Shown in pieces: positions 1 to 13,620 of a stretch of 64,000 bases of DNA. This stretch comes from Macrolepiota albuminosa. Its lineage: Eukaryota > Basidiomycota > Agaricomycetes > Agaricales > Agaricaceae. The stretch is from positions 496,001 through 560,000 of the forward strand of contig JAMWFC010000086.1 in NCBI GenBank assembly GCA_027475525.1, read 5' to 3'. Both the position numbers and the translations under genes were made by a program. Position 1 is the stretch's first letter, and the number at the start of each line of letters is the position of its first letter. The notes under the pieces were generated by a model. It saw only the letters and a program-made list of their open reading frames with translations, was not told the DNA's origin and did no database searches.

Positions 1-2018
1 CAGGACGTGACCATGTACATGAGGGTTTGCGTTTCAGTATGGGGGTCCTCACCGGATGCTGACGGAGATGAGTAGAATCTCGTCATGTTTCTCTAAGGTT
101 CAAGAAGTAAGACCTTGAATTGTACATACATCATGATCAGATAGGGATTGGTATGTGGTGGGGTGGAGGGGAAGAAGTAGACCGGTTAGCTGAATGAAAC
201 GAAAACATCATTTCTTGTTCAAGGTTGCTTCTTATTCTGTTTTGCCGCGAAATTTTACTTCCATGTGCCCTCCCGAGTTTGTGCCGGACATATCAAGAGC
301 AATAACAAGGACAGACAAATCACAAAGTTTAATCATGCACCGAGAGGGGGCATACACCAACCGCAGAAAGTGCGCTGTACGACAAAACATGGAGCAGAAG
401 ACGGAAGCAAATGCCAGCCATCAACCTTATCACTGTGGTTGATGAAAAGCTAAAGCGTGGACGTCTTGAGAAGATTGAAATCGTATCATATCCAAAAGGC
501 AGGCTACCCGCAGATGGAAAGAGTCCCAACAAGGCCAGGCCGTCCTAGATCATGCGTTTATAGTCCATCATACTAAGCGTGAGTCGCATGTCTTTACGAT
601 CCATCAGCCGTTAGCCCATAACCTCATTAGAAGGGCAGTTGATCGAAAGTTGATCATGTCGGGAGAAATACAAGAATAAGGTCAGAGTACAAAGCCCATT
701 ATTGTTTACAATAGCGGGTTGGAGTACTTATGCCTGATTGGGAAATAGTACGTTGCTTCGCTTGAGGGCGTGGAGTGAAGTGGGGCCAGAAGCACTGGAC
801 AATTTCAAAAACTACGGCTGTCCCAAGATAGTGGTCATAAATAGTATTGATTTTTCCGAGAGCTTGGTCAAGTGGGAGTAAAGGGTGATCCAGAAGGAAA
901 AGATGTCTTGATGCTTCAACACACAAATACACTGTGTGTTCAATAAGATCAGAAGGGTTGAGTGGACAGGGAAGAGTTGGATTGGAATCGCGAGAACGGA
1001 GACAGATGTTAGTACAAATGTAAGTCTATGATAATCAATGGTTCCTGAGGTGTACACTAGTGTCTTTCTTCCTATTACATATGACGTTGACAGTATGACT
1101 GGATGTGTGAAGTAACAAAATTTCGTACTGGCCGCACTCCCCAGCCTCTCCTGCCGAGAGAATCAATCTCCTGGAAGTTTGCATAAGATTAATGGGTATC
1201 GATTTGCATGAGGGTGTAATGAGTACTTTGTCTTTACAGGGGTTGGCCAAGGCAGTCCTGATTATTACGATTTACGGCAAACTTTTGAATGACATAAAAG
1301 CTTTACTTCACTTGAATGAGACATGACTGGTATGTCCTGTCATGAGAACGTATTGACGTCGACTGAGAGGTGTAAGTCGGAGCAAGAACGGACAGCTTCA
1401 GGGAGTACTAGGACAAATCTGTCCAACTTGTCGAACTGTCCAGGAAGCGATAACATAAGAGAGCGTACAGGGCCATCTTTTTTTTTGATTTCATCTGGCG
1501 ATCGAGTTTCTATAGTTCAGTACTGCAGCCTCAACACGGACTGTCGGCTAATATCCGTGAATCTGTGGGTTTCATTGAGCAGAATTACGTCGGATGATGA
1601 ATGAAAGAGCTCCAGGTCAAGAATAAAAGACTGTCTATACGGGAGGCTCGAAATGACAAGCTGAAAGAATGATGAGGGAGTTGCCAAGTTATGATCTGAT
1701 CTAGAGTCCGCCACAACGTGGTTCCGAGTTTGATCGGCCCTGTTTGCACCCCTTGTACCTGATCTCAAACAATCATCACTACACTCATTTGGCTCGGACC
1801 TCCTCTTTGAGAACGTGAAGCGTCGATTCGTGAGAGGACCTCGTGTAAGAAACATTCTCTCAGAATCTCTCGGTAAGCAGATGCGGCGAATCTGCACTTT
1901 GGTATAATTTTACAACACCCCTGTAGCCGTTTTCCTACTTAAACCCGTGCTATAATGAAAGTTGCTCGACAGAGCTGCTGACCCCAGAGTTGTAACGATT
2001 CCACTACCCTGTTCAGCT
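1..2018. other. no recognisable gene
   Basis: I see no coding region that can be supported. The longest open frame, on the minus strand at 1517-1897, begins with GTG, is low in complexity and matches no family I know. A small multi-exon gene cannot be excluded. Confidence 0.5.
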
Positions 2019-2611
2019 ATGATTCGCTTCGAGAATATGCCTGTCGAGGTCATGCAGGCGATATGCACGCCGATGCACCAAATCTCGCCGCCTCAAGGAT
2101 CACTACCTGGTATGCTTTACCTTGGATCCTTATCTGCAGTCCAGGACAGGGATCTCCTCGCTCATCACGGAATTTCGCATCTCGTACAAGTCCTCGATGC
2201 ATCATGGATACCTGTTTCTGAAAAAGATGGTTTCAATTGTCATCGGATACAAATTCATGACCAGACCACCGTCGACCTGAAACCCCATCTTGAAGCTGCA
2301 TGCAACTACATTGACCGAGCACTTCGGAATGGTAGAAATGTCCTTGTTCACTGCCAACAGGTTAGTTTTGGACGATCGACTACATCATTTTCTGATATTT
2401 CTTCGTCATACCTTTTTAGGGCATCTCACGAAGTCCGGCTATTGTCATCGCGTATCTCATTCGAAATCACGGAATGTCGTATGACAATGCTTTGACATAT
2501 GTAAAACGAAAACGGGCTTGCGTCCAGCCCAATCCTGGATTTGTTGCCGCGCTAAGGGAATGGGAAGCGGACTGGCGTCGGCCTTCCGCCCCACGCCGCT
2601 TCACCACGTAG
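2019..2611 (+). CDS. dual-specificity protein phosphatase
   Basis: Predicted 177-aa phosphatase that removes phosphate from Tyr and Ser/Thr. Two exons, 2019-2360 and 2420-2611, are separated by a 59-nt GT-AG intron lying exactly inside the active site. After splicing the P-loop reads HCQQGISRS (H111, C112, R118), the HCxxGxxRS cysteine-phosphatase signature. The segment GMLYLGSLSAVQDRDLL is the usual start of the DSP fold, and the Asp in HDQTTVDL is a candidate general acid. The first ATG in frame is at 2019; the frame is open further upstream, but only through a TTG. The protein is about the size of a bare DSP catalytic domain, with no targeting signal or extra domain. Its substrate cannot be inferred. 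The exon junction is secure because it completes the motif in frame. Confidence 0.9.
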
Positions 2612-3847
2612 GACGCTGGTGAGCACCATAATCTCAGACATGCGGTTGACGACGACGGTGACGTCAGACAGCTTGGGCGCGGCTATAGCATCTGTTCCTG
2701 CCTAAATTTTCACCCGTCTGCCACTTATCTTCCATTGGACTTACTCCATTCAATCACGTATCATGGATTTTCTATACCTTCAGATTTTTTGGGTTGGGAT
2801 TCATACCGGCGTCGTCATCGCGAGGGCGTCGCTATACTGCATACCTCTTAGGATTGGATATTTATTTGCGCCGTTATGATAGAAACGCGAGACGTCGCCG
2901 TACTTATAGTTATCGTTGTTGTAGTAATCATGCTCGCTTTAGTTTGTTGTAGCCAAATGAACGATTAGGTTCAAATGCTGGGATTTATGGTCTAGCTTGA
3001 GAGTCCACAGGTCGAAGGTTCTTTGATGCATTGAGTTGACACATTGACTCAGTACTTTAAAAAATGGTGGCTCGCACGGTAGTAAAGGATTTAGGAGATT
3101 TTCAATCCTCAGAGACTCGGAATGAGTCAATAGTTAATTTACGGCAAGTGATTATGGAGAAAGTTTGCATTACACCCGTCACAAGCATAAGACTTTCATA
3201 ACCGGAATGTAATGAATCTTTAATCAGATATCATCCAGATATAACCAGCAGTATATGAACACTGAGTACTGAGGGACTCCTCTTTGTCAAAAGAAGATGT
3301 CTAAGATAATTTAAGATTGAATCACGTGTATCCCGCTTACTCACGTCATACTAACGTGACTTCAGCGACACGTGATTAATAAAAGAAATTTTTCTTTCAT
3401 TTTTTCTTCATTCCTTTGCCCGTAATACCCGCTTCCGAGCCTCTCGTCGGGTTCAATCCAGCGCTGATCTGCACTGAAGGTTCACAAATTTGATTCTTCA
3501 TGCGTCCATTGCTGTGCATGACTGTATTTTTTCCACGAAAATAATTTTTCAATATCTGGTTTGAACACGCGCCACAATACGCTGGTTTTGATAGCCGCGG
3601 AGTTGTTCAGAGTGTTTTTTGAGCTGCTTGAAATCTAGGAGGTTGAGGAATATAGAGTTAAAAGGCGCATTCGAATTCCGCTCAGTGCTCAAAGTTCACA
3701 ACCGAGAGAGTGAGCGATGCGCACTGCCACGATCATGATCGACGAATGTTTTTGACGGATTGAAAAACGGGCGCGATCAGCGCTTCCCGCACCCGCGTCG
3801 GTCCAGCGTTGAAAAAAAAAGACTGGCTTAGACGCTTCAGTCCGTGG
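2612..3847. other. intergenic region upstream of the AA9 gene
   Basis: No supportable gene. The last 100 bases before 3945 become CT-rich, as is common just upstream of highly expressed fungal genes. Confidence 0.5.
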
Positions 3848-3854
3848 TATAAAA
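3848..3854 (+). promoter_or_regulatory. TATA box of the AA9 gene
   Basis: TATAAAA lies 97 bases upstream of the AA9 start codon. A pyrimidine-rich leader (CTATCTCTATATCTATTCC) lies between it and the ATG. Spacing and composition fit a core promoter with a short leader. Confidence 0.6.
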
Positions 3855-3944
3855 GGATGATTGGTCTCTCTCCAGTCGTCCATCAACAACCTTCTATCTC
3901 TATATCTATTCCTTCCTTTCGAAGACATTCTCTCTTTATCTATA

Positions 3945-4816
3945 ATGAAGTTTACAACTTCCTTCTTCGGCCTCGCTGCCATCGCCCACACCGCTTCTGC
4001 TCATTGTAAGTTCTCGAACTTGACTGATTTATTATGATTTGCTAAATAACTGGAAGACATGTTCACTACCCTCGTACACGGCACCGAAGGCTCAACTGCC
4101 GCCGTCCGCCAGGCGCAAAATAACTCGCCAGTCAGGCCCGTCACCTCCCTGGATATGAGGTGCAACACCAATGCTATTCCTGCCAAGGAAACGATCACCG
4201 TCTCTGCTGGTGATACCGTGGGCTTCAGGCTCTCCGCCGCAATTTTCCATCAGGGCCCTGCTTCTATCTACCTCGGCAAGGCACCCGGAAACGCCGCTGA
4301 CTGGGATGGCAGTGGTGAGAACTGGTTCAAGGTATGTCTTGTATCCTTTATACAACTGAGTGTTCGTCACTGACTTTGTGGTGCAGATCGCTGAGTGGGG
4401 CGCAACATATAAGCCCTTCACCTTCACCGACTTGGGTAAAACTGAGTTGACAACTACCATCCCCAAGGACACGCCCTCTGGCCAGGTACGCTCCTACAGG
4501 TTCTCTGACCTCTATTCTGTGCTCACTTATCTGTGATTAGTACCTCGTTCGTGCTGAACAAACTGCCCTACACGTTCTCCCTCCAGAATTCTATGTGGGC
4601 TGCGCCCAAATCAACGTCGTCAACGGAGGCTCTGGTAACCCACCCAAGGTCTCCATCCCTGGCCACATCAGCCCTAACGGTTAGATTTCTTTCCCTCTTC
4701 ATCTCGGTGGCGCATATTAATCAGACCTTCTAGACCCTAGTATCAACGTTGACATCTACCAAGTTCCTTCCCCCACTTCGTACAAGGTCCCTGGCCCTGC
4801 CGTCTGGCGCGGATAG
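3945..4816 (+). CDS. secreted AA9 lytic polysaccharide monooxygenase
   Basis: Copper enzyme that oxidatively cleaves cellulose or related glucans outside the cell. Five exons (3945-4005, 4057-4331, 4387-4485, 4541-4679, 4734-4816) join to 219 codons including the stop. Residues 1-19 are a signal peptide (MKFTTSFFGLAAIAHTASA). Cleavage leaves His at position 1 of the mature protein (HYMFTTLVHG), as the copper histidine brace needs. The second brace His is in FHQGPASIYL and the axial Tyr in PEFYVGCAQI. The motif RAEQTALH is the conserved RxExxALH. Cysteines in MRCN and VGCAQ can form the usual disulfide. At about 199 mature residues it is a compact AA9 without CBM1 or linker. It converges on a GMC oxidoreductase gene. 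The first intron splits the codon after His1, and the frame closes at every junction. Confidence 0.95.
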
Positions 4817-4959
4817 GTTCAAATCTACCTTTGGTACATTAATTGATTATTTGTAATCTCCTCTTAATTGTATATCCCTTATATGTACTGTACACTCCCT
4901 AATAATCATCTATTCCCACTTAGCTTTGGTTCACTATGAAGAAACCAGCAAAATCCTTC

Positions 4960-5113
4960 GACATTCTCAATTATTTCTTCTTTTGGAGTTCACAGTTGCG
5001 AAACAAGATCGTGTTAGTGATAACTGCTCATCCGCTGACATTCTCAATTATTTCTTCTTTTGGAGTTCACAGTTGCGAAACAAGATCGTGTTAGTGATAA
5101 CTGCTCATCCGCT
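4960..5113. repeat. 77-bp head-to-tail duplication (probable assembly artefact)
   Basis: Bases 4960-5036 are repeated exactly at 5037-5113. The offset of 77 bp is shared with 35 other places in the window, which suggests an unmerged k-mer overlap between contigs. It lies downstream of the AA9 gene and affects no coding sequence. Confidence 0.9.
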
Positions 5114-5242
5114 ACTAAGTATAGGAATTTCTTTCTAGTTCGAAAGTGACGCCCCCATCCATCTTCAGATTCCTACCTATACCCAGGCCTAGCCTGCACA
5201 AGAGCTTTGAGCTCGGCCCAATGCCTTGGAAAGCCCTATCCC

Positions 5243-5397
5243 TCTGAGCCTGGCCCAATGAACCGAATCGGGCTTTGCAAATAACTGATATCAGAGTACT
5301 TGGGCCCGAGTAGACCCGGTCTGAGCCTGGCCCAATGAACCGAATCGGGCTTTGCAAATAACTGATATCAGAGTACTTGGGCCCGAGTAGACCCGGT
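5243..5397. repeat. 77-bp head-to-tail duplication (probable assembly artefact)
   Basis: Bases 5243-5319 are repeated at 5320-5396 with a 77-bp offset, one matching base beyond. It lies between the AA9 and GMC genes. Confidence 0.9.
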
Positions 5398-5507
5398 AGG
5401 CTGCGCTGATGGCTTCATCAAAGGTCTTTCATATTTATGTAAATATGTAACATTGATGTAACATTGTACAAGATAAAATCAGAGGACCCGATGGCAGTAC
5501 CATATGA

Positions 5508-7887
5508 TTACGCATTTCTGATGAGGTCTGCAGCACGTTCCGCTATAGCATAAACAATTGCTTGAAAATGAGCTCCGAATGCAAATGGCTGAGATGGATA
5601 TTGGAGAGACAGGAAGTTAGACCGCGGGAAATAAATACAGCCCCAGATACGCACGAGAACAGAAGCATCAACTACGCGTAAACCTGCTGCGCCTTTGACC
5701 TTCAAATCTGGCCCAACGACACCACCGTTTTCCTGGCTATTTGAAATTTTAGCTGTGCCAGCGGCATGATTGAAGCTTGACGCAAAGCTCTTGATGTAGT
5801 CCTTGATCGCAGCATCAGAAGTCAAATTTGCACTATCTACATAGGGAGCATTGATATAATCTTTCCATGCAGGAGCTTGAAGAAAACGTTGGGCCATCTT
5901 CACGGCTTCCGTCATAATCGAAATGTCGATGTCTTCAGTGAGCATATTTGGGTTAATCAGCGGTTGCACAAAAGGATCAATGGATGCAAGCTGCACAGAT
6001 CCACCTATGTATACATGTACACAGTTAGTCGAGAAGGATCGCAGTGATTCAAAATTGAGAAGGCCAACGTGATTCTGGTGCAGTTACGGCAATGCATGTG
6101 GAAATATAATTTCCTGTTGCAGGTGGGGGTTGACTGAAGGAAAAAAATGCGTTCTGAGAGCAAGAAGACAGTCAGGTCAGGTAATTATCATAACAATACG
6201 TCCCACGACTTACCGTGAAAACCAATTCAAAGTGTGGAGTTACAGGGCCACGGTCAGGTAATTATCATAACAATACGTCCCACGACTTACCGTGAAAACC
6301 AATTCAAAGTGTGGAGTTACAGGGCCACCAGCAGGATCCTTTCTGCCTTTCAATATGTTAGACGATTTAGGCAGGCGGAAGAAACCGATGTTGTTTGCGG
6401 CGGGATTATTAGCAAGTGGTCCTTGATGGTTCGTGTCGTATTCATTAAGTGCCGCTTGTAAGGCTTCAGGAAAGTGATCGAGTTGATCGTAGGTGTTGTT
6501 ACTGTTAACAGACCACTGTAATGCGACAAACGGATGATCAAACATGTTTTTCCCGACATCTGGAAGGTTCACGATAGGCTTAATACCGAATTTGCGGAGG
6601 CTTTGGGAGTCTCCTATGCCAGAAAGCATCAGGAGCTGAGGGGTTCCAATAGCTCCTGCTGTAAGTAATATTTCTTTCGAAGCAGTCACGAAATGGGATG
6701 GACCTACAGGAGGTATTCTATGATTGATCAAAATCTCTTTCAATCAAGCAAGAAATACCCACTTTGACCCGTCTGTGAGAATTGTACTTTATTAAAGGTA
6801 GGCGTAGTAGCCTTACGAGCTGCTTGGACTAGTTTCGTTACGTGGCCGTTTACAAGGACATCAAGGTTTGACCGTTGTGATAGGATAGGTGTCAGGAAGG
6901 CCGTGGCCGCGCTACTTCGTTTACCATTTGCAATAGTAGATTGTAAAGTACCTGAAGGTTCACTATTATTAGCAAGAATTCGTCGTTATACGACTCCGTT
7001 TCATATTTACCAAGCCCGAGTGGATTACCCGAGTTCATATCTAAATTGAAAGGAAACTCTGATTTGAGCTGAATCGTCGTATTGAGGACAAGTGAGTCAA
7101 TAGGCAGCCCCATCGCAGGAAGGCTGGTTAGAAGGGGGCCCTTTGTCCCATGATACTTTGGATTTATCTGGCCCGTTGTGTTGTGGCTATCAGCGGGGGC
7201 TGTCAGGGTCTCTGACTGACGAAGGAGTAAGCAATCATAAACGAATGGTTCACGTAATTGATATCTGCCTTGAGGAAATAAGGGAACATCTTCTTCCATG
7301 ACCACCCATTGTCACCAGAAATACGAGCGAATTGATCCCAGTCGTCAGAAGAGCCCCGCGTGTAAAACATATAATCTAGTGCACTATGACAAGATTTTCG
7401 CTTTGAGTGCTGAGAATCGACCTACTGATGGAACTACTTCCTCCGAGAACGTGGCCACGGGGTAAGGAAATTGAGCGGTTATCAAAACCTGCTTGAGCGG
7501 TTGTAGTATAGTTCCAGTCAAACTTGGTCTTTGTCGCGTTACCCACGAAGAAAGGGACTTGAATGAGGTCATCGTTTGAGGCGACATTTCTAGAAAGATC
7601 GTGAGTTCGTATGGCATACTAGTAGAACTATTGGACATACGACCCGCCAGCTTCGATGACTAGAACTGTGTTTGCAGGATCCTCTGTCAAACGATTCGCA
7701 AGAACGCTGCCAGCAGTTCCACCTTAAGCGAAACGGTCAAATTGTTCGCTTCAAATTTGTCACCGAAACGCTCACCGCCCACTATGATGTAGTCATATTC
7801 ATGCTTTGAAAGATCTTGAGGTCGATCGAGCAGTCGAGCATGAATGAGCTCTAGTGATAAAGCTATGACCAATAGAGAAGGCTGCAT
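5508..7887 (-). CDS. GMC oxidoreductase (AA3, aryl-alcohol-oxidase-like)
   Basis: FAD-dependent secreted alcohol oxidase or dehydrogenase of 595 aa. Ten exons, in gene order: 7887-7776, 7722-7641, 7589-7426, 7375-7269, 7215-7011, 6951-6763, 6703-6291, 6153-6069, 6004-5655, 5588-5508. The total is 596 codons with frame kept throughout. The N-terminus MQPSLLVIALSLELIHA is a signal peptide. YDYIIVGGGTAGSVLANRL is the ADP-binding motif, LPRGHVLGGSSSINYM is GMC signature 1, and TAGAIGTPQLLMLSGIGD is signature 2. At the C-terminus HAAGTAKIS supplies the catalytic His, and PFAFGAHFQAIVYAIAERAA carries the second His. The fourth intron seems to use a GC donor (7268-7216). A 77-bp duplication at 6175-6328 covers the end of exon 7 and the start of the next intron, but leaves the frame usable. 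Likely role: supplying H2O2 or reductant in wood or litter decay. Confidence 0.92.
6175..6328. repeat. 77-bp duplication across a GMC exon-intron junction
   Basis: Bases 6175-6251 equal 6252-6328. The copy duplicates the 3' end of GMC exon 7 with its donor site, so two donors appear and the intron reads as 137 instead of 60 nt. Probably an assembly artefact. Confidence 0.9.
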
Positions 7888-7933
7888 GCTTTGACATCAG
7901 ATAGCACCGATCGTTGACTTTGTGAATTACGGT

Positions 7934-7945
7934 TTATATATATAC
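7934..7945 (-). promoter_or_regulatory. TATA box of the GMC gene
   Basis: On the minus strand a TATATATATAAA run lies about 50 bases upstream of the ATG at 7887. It is the only strong TATA-like element near that start. Confidence 0.5.
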
Positions 7946-9478
7946 AGAGAACCATATGCATGCCGGTGACTAAGGCGCAGGACAGCTGTGCCGCAAGACT
8001 TCTTATCCGAGTTTGCATTGACCCTTGGTTTCAGGTATGCATTACGAGCCGGGGTATCATGACGTCCGTCAGAAGTCTGATTCACCTTACAAGTTGCTTC
8101 AATCGGAATGCGTAGTAAGCCATTGTCCACATAATTATCAATGACCACCGCACAATAATTCCGGGAGCAGTGGACATGCGATTGTTGCGGATCTGGAAGG
8201 TAAGACTCAAGTAGTTAGAGCATGCTAGAGAAAATAGCCAAAGTAACTCGGGTTAGGCCAAAAATTCCATTAGAATCAGTAAATCTTATGAACCCGAATA
8301 TGCTCTTTAAATTCACATACAATCAGTGGGCTTGTTCAGGGACATTTTAGAATCAGTAAATCTTATGAACCCGAATATGCTCTTTAAATTCACATACAAT
8401 CAGTGGGCTTGTTCAGGGACATTAACATGGTAAGAAACAGACATACAATGACTCTGCGTTTCGTTTTCATACCATTCGGTCGCGTGACTGTCACAGATAC
8501 AGGGAAAGACGCCATTTAATTTTTTTTTCCAGCTTGAAATGTTAGAAGAGCAGCATAAAAATCCACAAAAGAACCTCAGGCGGGTATCGGGTCGAAACGT
8601 TGAAGGACTGGTGCACAACGTGAATGTACGCAGTACTACCAAAGAAAGCATTCCATTAATTGCTTGTGTCAACACGACAGTCGTGTCAACCGGAAAAATA
8701 CACTTGCTTAATAGGATTAATCTGTCTGCCATCCTAACTTGAACCCGTCTCGTACGAGCAGCCTTGGCCATTTCTTGATCTCACATTTATGGTAATGCCT
8801 CGTGCATCCTATTTCTCTTCCGTGGACTTTACTCAAATTGTGCTCCACATATCTGATCGTGTTTGGGCACAAGTGACATGTGATGCATGTGATGTCGCGA
8901 GTATATCAGGAACAGACGGGACTATCTCTGAACGAAGCCCAAATAATGCCGACTGAAGTACGATGATTCTGTATCTCCTGCTACCTACGGCATAGCGATA
9001 ATAACAGACCGTAGTGGCTGACGATGTCTGTTGATATTTGACACTTGGCTTTTTACAACTACATTGGATAAACGAAACCAGACCTGGGCGTCACCCATTA
9101 TAGCCATGTGTCTGTCAATCAACCTACCGTGGCATCGAAAATGTTATTGATAGCCAACAAACAGGTTTTCAAATAGGTATGATACAATTCCAACATCGAC
9201 ACCTACATTCGTGCTTTGATCGTAGATCTCCACCCATAAAGGAACGCCTTGCGAGTGGAATGTCACAGGATCTCGGCGGAAGAGATTACTGCAGTGCGCT
9301 ATCTGAGCTGGAACAGGTAGATGAAGAACACAGCTCTCTTATATCGAGTAATTTACTTTGTCTCAGTAATGCTAGTCACAGTGCGAGAAATCATGGAGCG
9401 TCAATTGTCGGCGATGGATGAAAAAAGATGGTTATGGCCACTTCATCAAACTTACTTCTTGCATCAAGATAATATCAT
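7946..9478. other. intergenic region with a 77-bp duplication
   Basis: No recognisable gene. Open frames at 8400-8771 (-) and 9179-9704 (+) show no family motif, and the latter overlaps the antisense of the aldo-keto reductase. It includes the duplication at 8270-8423. Confidence 0.45.
8270..8423. repeat. 77-bp head-to-tail duplication (probable assembly artefact)
   Basis: Bases 8270-8346 are repeated exactly at 8347-8423, in non-coding sequence. Confidence 0.9.
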
Positions 9479-10670
<1,192 letters not shown>

Positions 10671-11385
10671 TGTACACGGGTACATGTCTCACCTGAAGAG
10701 AGTCTGACGGTAGATGAGATAGTAAGAGGAGCCATAGTTTCTGTTGCCAGATACGCGATGACCACGCGATGACTGCTGAGATTTGAAAACTCAAGTGTCC
10801 CTCGACAGCTGACAGGTTTAAATAAGGCTCTATCATGTATCTCGCTGACGAAGATGCAGTAGTAGATGAGTAGGTTGATAAAGCCGTCGGACCGTGATTG
10901 GAGGCACACCCAGTGACGTGAGAATGGTAAAGCCTTTCGCTGTATAATCAATGGACCGTTGGGGCACATTCAGACGTGCACAAGGTCGGAGAAGACCGAG
11001 GATTCTCAAGTGAAACTAGATCCAGCCGAGCATCAGTCCGAGATGTCCGTCTCCGAGTTGTCATAATAAGCATTCACGTTATGTTTGTTTCGGGCTGCTG
11101 GAACGACGAATTGACAACCAGGTAGGTATACAAGTATGCCGAAAGTTGATCAAGATTATTGTATACGTTTTACTCAAGTCCCATGGGCATACATACCTCT
11201 CTGAATTTAACTCCATCGGCTCCTGCCGCTTGTCATCTTGATTGGCCGTCGTTACCACAATTGGAGAAATGTCGCTGGATCTGGAAGTCTGATCATGGGA
11301 CTATGTAGTATGGGAAAACGCACTGTCTGAGGACAATTGACACTTTCGTATCGAGGATGTGTAAGAGTTCTGTAGTTTGCTATGA
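10671..11385. other. intergenic region
   Basis: No gene recognised between the aldo-keto reductase start and the end of the F-box-like gene. Probably the promoter of one and the 3' region of the other. Confidence 0.5.
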
Positions 11386-12980
11386 CTAGCATACAGGCTC
11401 ATACACGAAAGCAATATTTCTCCGCGCAGCGACTTCAGCTGCCTCCTGCATCATCAAAAGATCATTTTCATCCGTGAATCCAGGTAACGTCTTTATTGTC
11501 ACTGATTCCCAGCCAGTAGTCTCCAGCGCATCCGTCAGATCTTCCAGGTATAATGCCGGGACTAGGGTTGCTACAAAGGTTGTCATGGCGGATGACCGCT
11601 TTCCTTTTCCTTTCATTACAATAGACTTTGCAGTGAGAAGGTCTCCAGAGACACAAAGCTCTTCAAGAGAGCATAGCTGCGGCATGACTAGGTCTATTGC
11701 GTAATCCTCGTCCATTGATTGGCGACGAAACGGACAGGTTCTAATTGTCAGGCTCACCAGGGAGGGGGCGGCGACTAGAAGGAATGATTTAAGATCCTGG
11801 TTAAGAGGGCCATTCAGGCGTTCAAGTTCGACTTTTTGAAGACGATGGGATGTAAAGCGCACGAATTGGCGGCCCGTTAAATGTGATGCACGAAGCTTGA
11901 GGTTTTCGATGTTGCATTGTAGCTCTGGTACCTGATGCACATGAATTTTCAGTGCTCAGTAAGCGTGAAGGCACTGACCTTATCATCAAAAGCCCTAGAT
12001 GTCCATGAATATCATGAGTCCTTGGCAATTTGGGAAGATAAGAAGATGGGATCGAACCGGTTAGACACTGTAGTTCGGAAGGCAATATCAAGTTGTCGAA
12101 GTCTATTCCATCTTGCAATGAATTGCTGGATTTCTCCAATGTTGAATTCGACAATCTTGCCCATGTGAGAGTCGTGATCATATATTGTACATCGTTCGAC
12201 ATTTTCGAGACGCAAAAGGATTTTCACAAATTCTCTGCGGAGTGATGCATGTATACCCGGCAGGTGGATCGTTTTGATAGCTGTTGCACAGCTTAGGATG
12301 GTGAGGACTGCACGACATCTGGCAATGAATTGCTTCTCATTATCGATCCCTCGTGACAGTCCAGCGTAATCCTCAAGACGGAAGCAATTCATGAGTAGTC
12401 CTCGCTCGGGCCTCATCTCCAGTGAACGCGCAACAGCCAAGAGGCTTGGTTGATGTCTGTTGCAAGTGTTCCTTGTGAAAACCGTAAAGAATGTGTCGAG
12501 CATACAAGACCAGGCCTTACACACTAGTCCGAGAGACAGTACTATCGAACGCCATCCTCTGAATTTATGTTCAACCGCAGCTTTGGCGATAGATTGTAGA
12601 ATGGAAGGTGGAAGAGCTGGAAGAACCTGACAACGAGTAATGGGGAGAATTCTAGTGCTGTAAGCAGGTATTCCCATTGGTGTCTCACGGAGCCTGAACA
12701 CTGCGTGAGGGTCGGTCAGGACATCGTCGTAATAAGAGCGAAAGGATATATTGGTTTCAAAGAAGTTGACAAAGGATCCTAACTCGGTAGAGAAAGTCTT
12801 ATCGTAGGCGATGCGAAGGTATTTGGAGGTATCAGACGGTCGGGGTTGTAAGGTAGCCCAGAACCATTCGCCTATCCTGTCGAGAACGACTTCAAAAGCA
12901 ATCGTAAGAATTGGCAAGCAATTAGAATCGTCATCGTTGATATCACATGTCCCCGCTCGGGATCTGCTACGATGCGCCAT
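11386..12980 (-). CDS. F-box-like protein of unknown target
   Basis: Hypothetical protein of 494 aa. My model has exons 12980-12058, 11994-11979 (a 16-nt micro-exon) and 11931-11386, with introns of 63 and 47 nt; 495 codons close in frame. The segment LPALPPSILQSIAKAAVEHK followed by LSLGLVCKAW resembles the degenerate F-box (LPPE-xx-IF plus a VCKxW tail) of the large F-box/LRR families of mushroom fungi. C-terminal stretches such as LRQLDIAF, LKLRASHL and LVSLTIRTC look like irregular leucine-rich repeats. If so it would be the substrate-recruiting part of an SCF ubiquitin ligase. The micro-exon is the least certain part. Confidence 0.65.
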
Positions 12981-13620
12981 GATTAGCCTCCGATTGGATA
13001 ATGGCTCCCAAGGTGTCGTTCGAAGCCCGTGTCTCTCTGTCTGCAGACAATCACGGATACGCTAAGGATTTGATGAGGTGGAACATAGTCAATAACCTCA
13101 AGGATACAACACACCAGATTATTGAAAATCTCGCTTTCTTCATAAGCCAGTATCAATCGTATCTTCGAGAAGTTGTTCCTGGTCCCCGAATCCAGAACAA
13201 CAGATATCATGAAGCCATCACAATGATAAGTATAACCAGGGCCCTCATATGAGCTGAAACTGAGCCAATAATCATTACCCATTCAATTTTGCTTCCCGTC
13301 GTACGAAACAGATATGAGAGCAGCTTAAATATCACAATAGTAACATAGTAACACGGGATACAGCTGACGCGATCTGAGAGCGATTAGATATGATCGATCC
13401 AGATAAAGCCTCAGGCAACGTGTCAAAAGTGCAACATTCGAATGGTCAGAACTACGTCGGGCATGCCGGACGAACTTTAATGTAAAGTCATAAGCAGCGT
13501 ATCGATTACATAGGGGCAGCAAACATGATAAAAGATGATAAGGCACTCAATCTATACTTAAACAGTGTATGGACAGTGAGTTACTGAAACAGCCACATAA
13601 CGTTGAAGCCATACCATCGT
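12981..13620. other. intergenic region
   Basis: No supportable gene. Overlapping short frames on both strands at 12983-13282 have no family resemblance. Confidence 0.5.

Noticed and set aside
1517..1897. 126-codon minus-strand frame
   Set aside because: Starts with GTG, has no recognisable motif and no splice partners that extend a known fold.
4960..5113. Biological tandem duplication downstream of the AA9 gene
   Set aside because: The identical 77-bp offset recurs at 35 other unrelated sites, so an assembly cause is more likely.
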